DNA of 7,004 bases from an uncultured Lachnospiraceae bacterium (GTDB taxonomy: Bacteria; Bacillota; Clostridia; Lachnospirales; Lachnospiraceae): NCBI GenBank assembly GCA_949076555.1, contig CARUOB010000045.1, positions 20,573 through 27,576 on the forward strand. Reading direction: 5' to 3'. The first letter of the stretch is position 1. Each line of letters starts with the position of its first letter. A program made the translations under genes and the position numbers. The notes beneath the pieces are model-generated. The model was given only the letters and a program-made list of their open reading frames with translations, searched no databases and was not told the origin of the DNA. Positions 3,870 through 7,004 of this stretch are shown in pieces.

Positions 3870-6584
3870 ATGGAAGGATATCAGTTTTTGGATGAACAGG
3901 GAACTTTTGCACTGGAACAGCCGGAAAACTACAGTTGCCAGTATTTTCCCATAGCGGGAGAAAAGGGGTTAAAGAGTGCGCTTTCGCCGACTTTCGGCGG
4001 CGACAGCAAGAGGGACCAGAACGCGTTTCTGCTTGAGCCGGTCAATGTGGAAAATCTGCACAACAACCGCTCTTCCAGAAATTTCTGGTGCCATATAGAG
4101 GGGAAGGGAAGCTGGTCTGCGACGGGCGCGTCGGCGGAGGCGGAAGCGGCGAAATTTACGGACAGACAGGAAAAGAGCGTTCTCACGGCGGGGCTGATGT
4201 GGCAGAGCGTGACGCGCATCTCGGAAAAATACGGGCTGGAGTCGAAGGTCACATCCTTCGTGCCGGTGGATCACGACGTGGAACTTATGCGGGTGGAGCT
4301 TAGAAACTGCGGGGATCGGGAACTTTCGTTTGTGCCTGTGGCGGCGGTGCCGCTCTATGGCAGAAGCGCGGACAATCTACGGGATCACAGGCATGTCACG
4401 GCGCTGCTTCACCGTATACATGTCAGGCAGGAGGGGGTGGTGGTTACGCCCACGCTCTCCTTTGACGAAAGGGGACACCGGGTCAACAAGGTCAGTTATT
4501 TTGTGTGCGGCATGACGGGGGACGGGAGCGCGCCGCAGGCATTCTTTCCGACCGTGGAAGCATTTCTGGGGGAGGGCGGCACTTATACCGCGCCCCGCGC
4601 CGTTATGGAGAATGCGCCGGGCGTTTCGGCGGGCACGTCCGTAGAAGGGAAGGAAGCCATGGGCGGCCTGAAATTCGAAAAGACGGTGCTGTTGCCCGGG
4701 GCGCGCACTTCCTTCACCGTTTTGCTGGGCATTACGGAGAAGCCGGAAACCATCGCGGAGACGGTGGCGGCGTATCGGACCGAAGAACTGGTGGAGGCAG
4801 CCTTTGTCAAAACGAAGGAGAGCTGGCAGGAGAAGGTCAATATACGGTATCACACGGGAGACAGGAACTTTGACGGCTTTATGCGGTGGGTGAGTTTTCA
4901 GCCTACGCTTCGCAGGATTTACGGCTGCTCTTTCCTGCCCTACCACGACTACGGCAAAGGCGGACGGGGATGGCGCGATCTGTGGCAGGATTGTCTGGCG
5001 CTGCTTTTGATGAATCCGGACGGGGTGCGGCAGATGCTTCTCGACAATTTTGGCGGGGTGCGCATGGACGGGACCAACGCCACGATCATCGGCGCGAAGC
5101 AGGGAGAGTTCGTCGCGGACCGGAATAACATTACAAGGGTGTGGATGGATCACGGCGTCTGGCCCTTTATGACGACGAAGCTGTATATGGATCAGACCGG
5201 GGATCTGGAAATTCTGGAAAACAAGGTGCCTTACTTTAAGGACAGGCAGGCAGAGCGGGGCACGGCGTCCGACGAGGCGTGGAACGATGCTTACGGCAGT
5301 CTGCAGAAGACCGCGGACGGGCACACATACTGTGGAACGGTGCTGGAGCATCTGCTGGTACAAAACCTCTGCGCTTTCTATGAGGTGGGCGCACACAATC
5401 ATTGCAGGCTGCGGGGCGCGGACTGGAACGATGCGCTGGATATGGCGCCGGATCAGGGGGAGAGCGTGGCGTTTACGAACGCTTATGCAGGAAATCTGCG
5501 GGAACTGGCACAGTGTTTGCGGCTTTACCGGGAAAGGACAGGGAAAAAGGAGACCGCCGTCGCGGAGGAACTGCTCTGCCTGCTCAAAACAGACAAGGCT
5601 GTGTATGACAGCCCGGAGAAAAAAGGACAGGTGCTTTGGCAGTATGTGAAAGCATGCCGCCACAGCGTAAGTGGGAAGACCGTTGCGGTGGGTCTGGATG
5701 CGCTTGCTAAGAATCTGGAAGAGAAGGCGGACTGGATGGCGGCCCATATCAGACAGACCGAGTGGGTGACGGATCGGGAGGAAAACGGCTGGTTTAACGG
5801 CTACTATGACAACCACGGCAGACAGGTGGAGGGAGCGGGCGAAAAAGACGTGCGCATGATGCTGACGGGACAGGTCTTTGCCATCATGGGAGGCACCGCC
5901 GATTCGGAACAGATCCGCAGTATTGTCAAAAGCGCGGACACTTACCTGTACGACGACAAAATCGGCGGCTACCGGCTGAATACCGATTTCCGAGAGCTGA
6001 AGACAGATCTTGGGCGAATGTTTGGGTTTGCCTACGGGGAGAAGGAGAACGGCGCGGTATTTTCCCACATGGCGGTGATGTACGCCAACGCCCTGTACCG
6101 CAGAGGATTTGCGAAAGAGGGACACAGGGCGCTGCAGACGCTTGCGGATACGGCTCTGCGGTTCGGGACGAGTCGGATTTATCCGGGCATTCCCGAGTAT
6201 TTCAACAACGAGGGGCGGGGGATGTACCATTATCTGACGGGGGCGGCAAGCTGGTATATGCTCACCTTTGTGACGGAGGCTTTTGGCGTCAGGGGAAAGA
6301 CGGGTGATCTGGAGATTGCCCCGGCGCTGATGCGCGAACAGTTTGACGAAAGCGGGACGGCTGTGCTGGAACTGCCCTTTGGAGGAAAGCGATTCCGTAT
6401 CAGCATAAAGAATCCCCACAAGCTGGCGTATGGCGATTACCGCGTCGAGTCTGCTTCGGTGGATGGCAGGGAAATCCCGAATGGGTGTAAGGCGGTACTT
6501 TCACGGGCCGATATAGAAAACTTATCGGACGGCGTGCATGAGATAGAGATTTTGCTTGGGAAAGGAGCAGAGGGGCAGCGATGA
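3870..6584 (+). CDS. GH94-family glycoside phosphorylase (cellobiose/laminaribiose phosphorylase-like)
   Basis: This 904-aa cytoplasmic enzyme is predicted to split a beta-linked glucose disaccharide or oligosaccharide with phosphate, giving alpha-glucose 1-phosphate and a shortened acceptor. The layout fits GH94: an N-terminal beta-sandwich (about 1-315), an (alpha/alpha)6 barrel (about 330-800) and a C-terminal beta domain. Within the barrel, GRGWRDLWQD (365-374) resembles the GH94 GRGMGFRD..QD substrate loop. ADWNDALDM (517-525) is the catalytic motif, with D521 aligning to the general acid of characterised enzymes (D490 in Cellvibrio cellobiose phosphorylase, from memory). GAVFSH (728-733, H733) and LTGAASW (789-795, T790-G791) match the phosphate-binding His and Thr-Gly. 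The length, about 90 aa more than cellobiose or chitobiose phosphorylase, is nearer to laminaribiose phosphorylases. I therefore consider a beta-1,3 activity plausible but unproven. It is the first gene of a pair, overlapping the next by ATGA. Confidence 0.85.
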   Translation: MEGYQFLDEQGTFALEQPENYSCQYFPIAGEKGLKSALSPTFGGDSKRDQNAFLLEPVNVENLHNNRSSRNFWCHIEGKGSWSATGASAEAEAAKFTDRQEKSVLTAGLMWQSVTRISEKYGLESKVTSFVPVDHDVELMRVELRNCGDRELSFVPVAAVPLYGRSADNLRDHRHVTALLHRIHVRQEGVVVTPTLSFDERGHRVNKVSYFVCGMTGDGSAPQAFFPTVEAFLGEGGTYTAPRAVMENAPGVSAGTSVEGKEAMGGLKFEKTVLLPGARTSFTVLLGITEKPETIAETVAAYRTEELVEAAFVKTKESWQEKVNIRYHTGDRNFDGFMRWVSFQPTLRRIYGCSFLPYHDYGKGGRGWRDLWQDCLALLLMNPDGVRQMLLDNFGGVRMDGTNATIIGAKQGEFVADRNNITRVWMDHGVWPFMTTKLYMDQTGDLEILENKVPYFKDRQAERGTASDEAWNDAYGSLQKTADGHTYCGTVLEHLLVQNLCAFYEVGAHNHCRLRGADWNDALDMAPDQGESVAFTNAYAGNLRELAQCLRLYRERTGKKETAVAEELLCLLKTDKAVYDSPEKKGQVLWQYVKACRHSVSGKTVAVGLDALAKNLEEKADWMAAHIRQTEWVTDREENGWFNGYYDNHGRQVEGAGEKDVRMMLTGQVFAIMGGTADSEQIRSIVKSADTYLYDDKIGGYRLNTDFRELKTDLGRMFGFAYGEKENGAVFSHMAVMYANALYRRGFAKEGHRALQTLADTALRFGTSRIYPGIPEYFNNEGRGMYHYLTGAASWYMLTFVTEAFGVRGKTGDLEIAPALMREQFDESGTAVLELPFGGKRFRISIKNPHKLAYGDYRVESASVDGREIPNGCKAVLSRADIENLSDGVHEIEILLGKGAEGQR

Positions 6585-7004
6585 GACAGGAGCAGAAGAA
6601 ATATAGAATGAAAGACTACGGCAGAAAATCAACTTTCGCAAGTTTTCTGCCGGGGATTGCGGGACTGCAGGGCATACCGATCTGGTGCTATTATGTAAAC
6701 CGCGGTCAGGGAGTTGTCAGCTTCGGCGTGGACAATAAGGACGGCGCGATCATGGAGTTTTATCCGGCGCACACGGCTTACCAGAATGTGAAACGGACGG
6801 GGTTCCGCACATTTCTTCGGAAAAACGGGAACTATTTGGAATGTTTCTCGCAGGAAAAGTGGGAACAGGAGATGGAGATTGGCATGAACAGCCTGTCCCT
6901 GCGGGAAAGGAATGAGGAGCAGAAACTTCTGACAGAGGTGGATTATTTTATCCTGCCCGGGGAGAAAATCGGCGCCCTTGTCAGGAAGGTGACCGTGACA
7001 AACG
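6581..7004 (+). CDS. Second large phosphorylase-like protein (GH94/GH161-like), N-terminal part only
   Basis: It opens at ATG 6581 inside the stop of the GH94 gene (ATGA overlap), with GAGGGG 5 nt upstream, and stays open for 141 codons to the window edge. The N-terminus contains FLPGIAGLQGIPIWCYYVNRG (residues 22-42), then GVVSFGVDNKDGAIMEF and GFRTFLRKNG. From memory, this pattern is common to large proteins annotated as cellobiose phosphorylase or oligoglucan phosphorylase in Lachnospiraceae. Later residues (VDYFILPGEKIGALVRKVTVTN) look like the beta-sandwich that precedes the catalytic barrel. The catalytic domain is not in view, so activity is inferred from the pattern and from the neighbour. 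It could be a 1,2-beta-oligoglucan phosphorylase, a GH161-type beta-1,3-oligoglucan phosphorylase or another member. Coupling to a disaccharide-sized GH94 enzyme suggests division of labour between long and short substrates. Confidence 0.7.
   Translation, partial: MRQEQKKYRMKDYGRKSTFASFLPGIAGLQGIPIWCYYVNRGQGVVSFGVDNKDGAIMEFYPAHTAYQNVKRTGFRTFLRKNGNYLECFSQEKWEQEMEIGMNSLSLRERNEEQKLLTEVDYFILPGEKIGALVRKVTVTN

Noticed and set aside
4377..6419. Long minus-strand ORF (680 codons) opposite the GH94 gene
   Set aside because: It is fully contained in a gene with conserved catalytic motifs; its product is His/Arg/Pro-rich with no family resemblance, typical of an antisense shadow in GC-rich codons.

Overview
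The window looks like chromosomal DNA of a moderately GC-rich Clostridia member, most likely a Lachnospiraceae-type gut bacterium. That placement rests on GGAGG Shine-Dalgarno sites, the PadR/DUF1700/DUF4097/PspC gene order, a small ECF-type S component and tandem disaccharide-phosphorylase genes. It is an inference from gene content; no marker gene is present.

Left part (1-2870, plus strand): a membrane/envelope-response operon. It starts with the 3' part of a PadR-family repressor, followed by a DUF1700 (HAAS-type) membrane protein with a Gly/Gln/Asn/Tyr-rich tandem-repeat linker, a membrane-anchored DUF4097 beta-solenoid protein and a 69-aa PspC-domain protein. A strong intrinsic terminator ends the operon. 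The two apparent intergenic gaps (padR-DUF1700 and DUF1700-DUF4097) each hold an unlisted small ORF of 23 and 46 codons. Each starts at TTG behind GGGAGG with an 8-nt spacer, overlaps the previous stop codon, and ends in an ATGA overlap with the next gene. The two predicted peptides align without gaps over their first 15 residues and share the ending SEWR. Each start codon lies in the 5' arm of a perfect inverted repeat (14 and 12 bp) whose sequence differs between the copies. This paired small-ORF/hairpin arrangement is the most unusual thing in the window.

Middle part (2871-3869): several hairpins including a second T-tailed terminator, then a convergent minus-strand gene for an ECF transporter S component, then a 265-bp divergent promoter region with no recognisable riboswitch.

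Right part (3870-7004, plus strand): two phosphorylase genes overlapping by ATGA. The first is a complete GH94-type enzyme of 904 aa with the ADWND catalytic motif. The second is the N-terminal 141 codons of another large phosphorylase-like protein that runs off the window. The pair probably degrades an imported beta-glucan-derived oligosaccharide to sugar 1-phosphate; the linkage cannot be read from the sequence.
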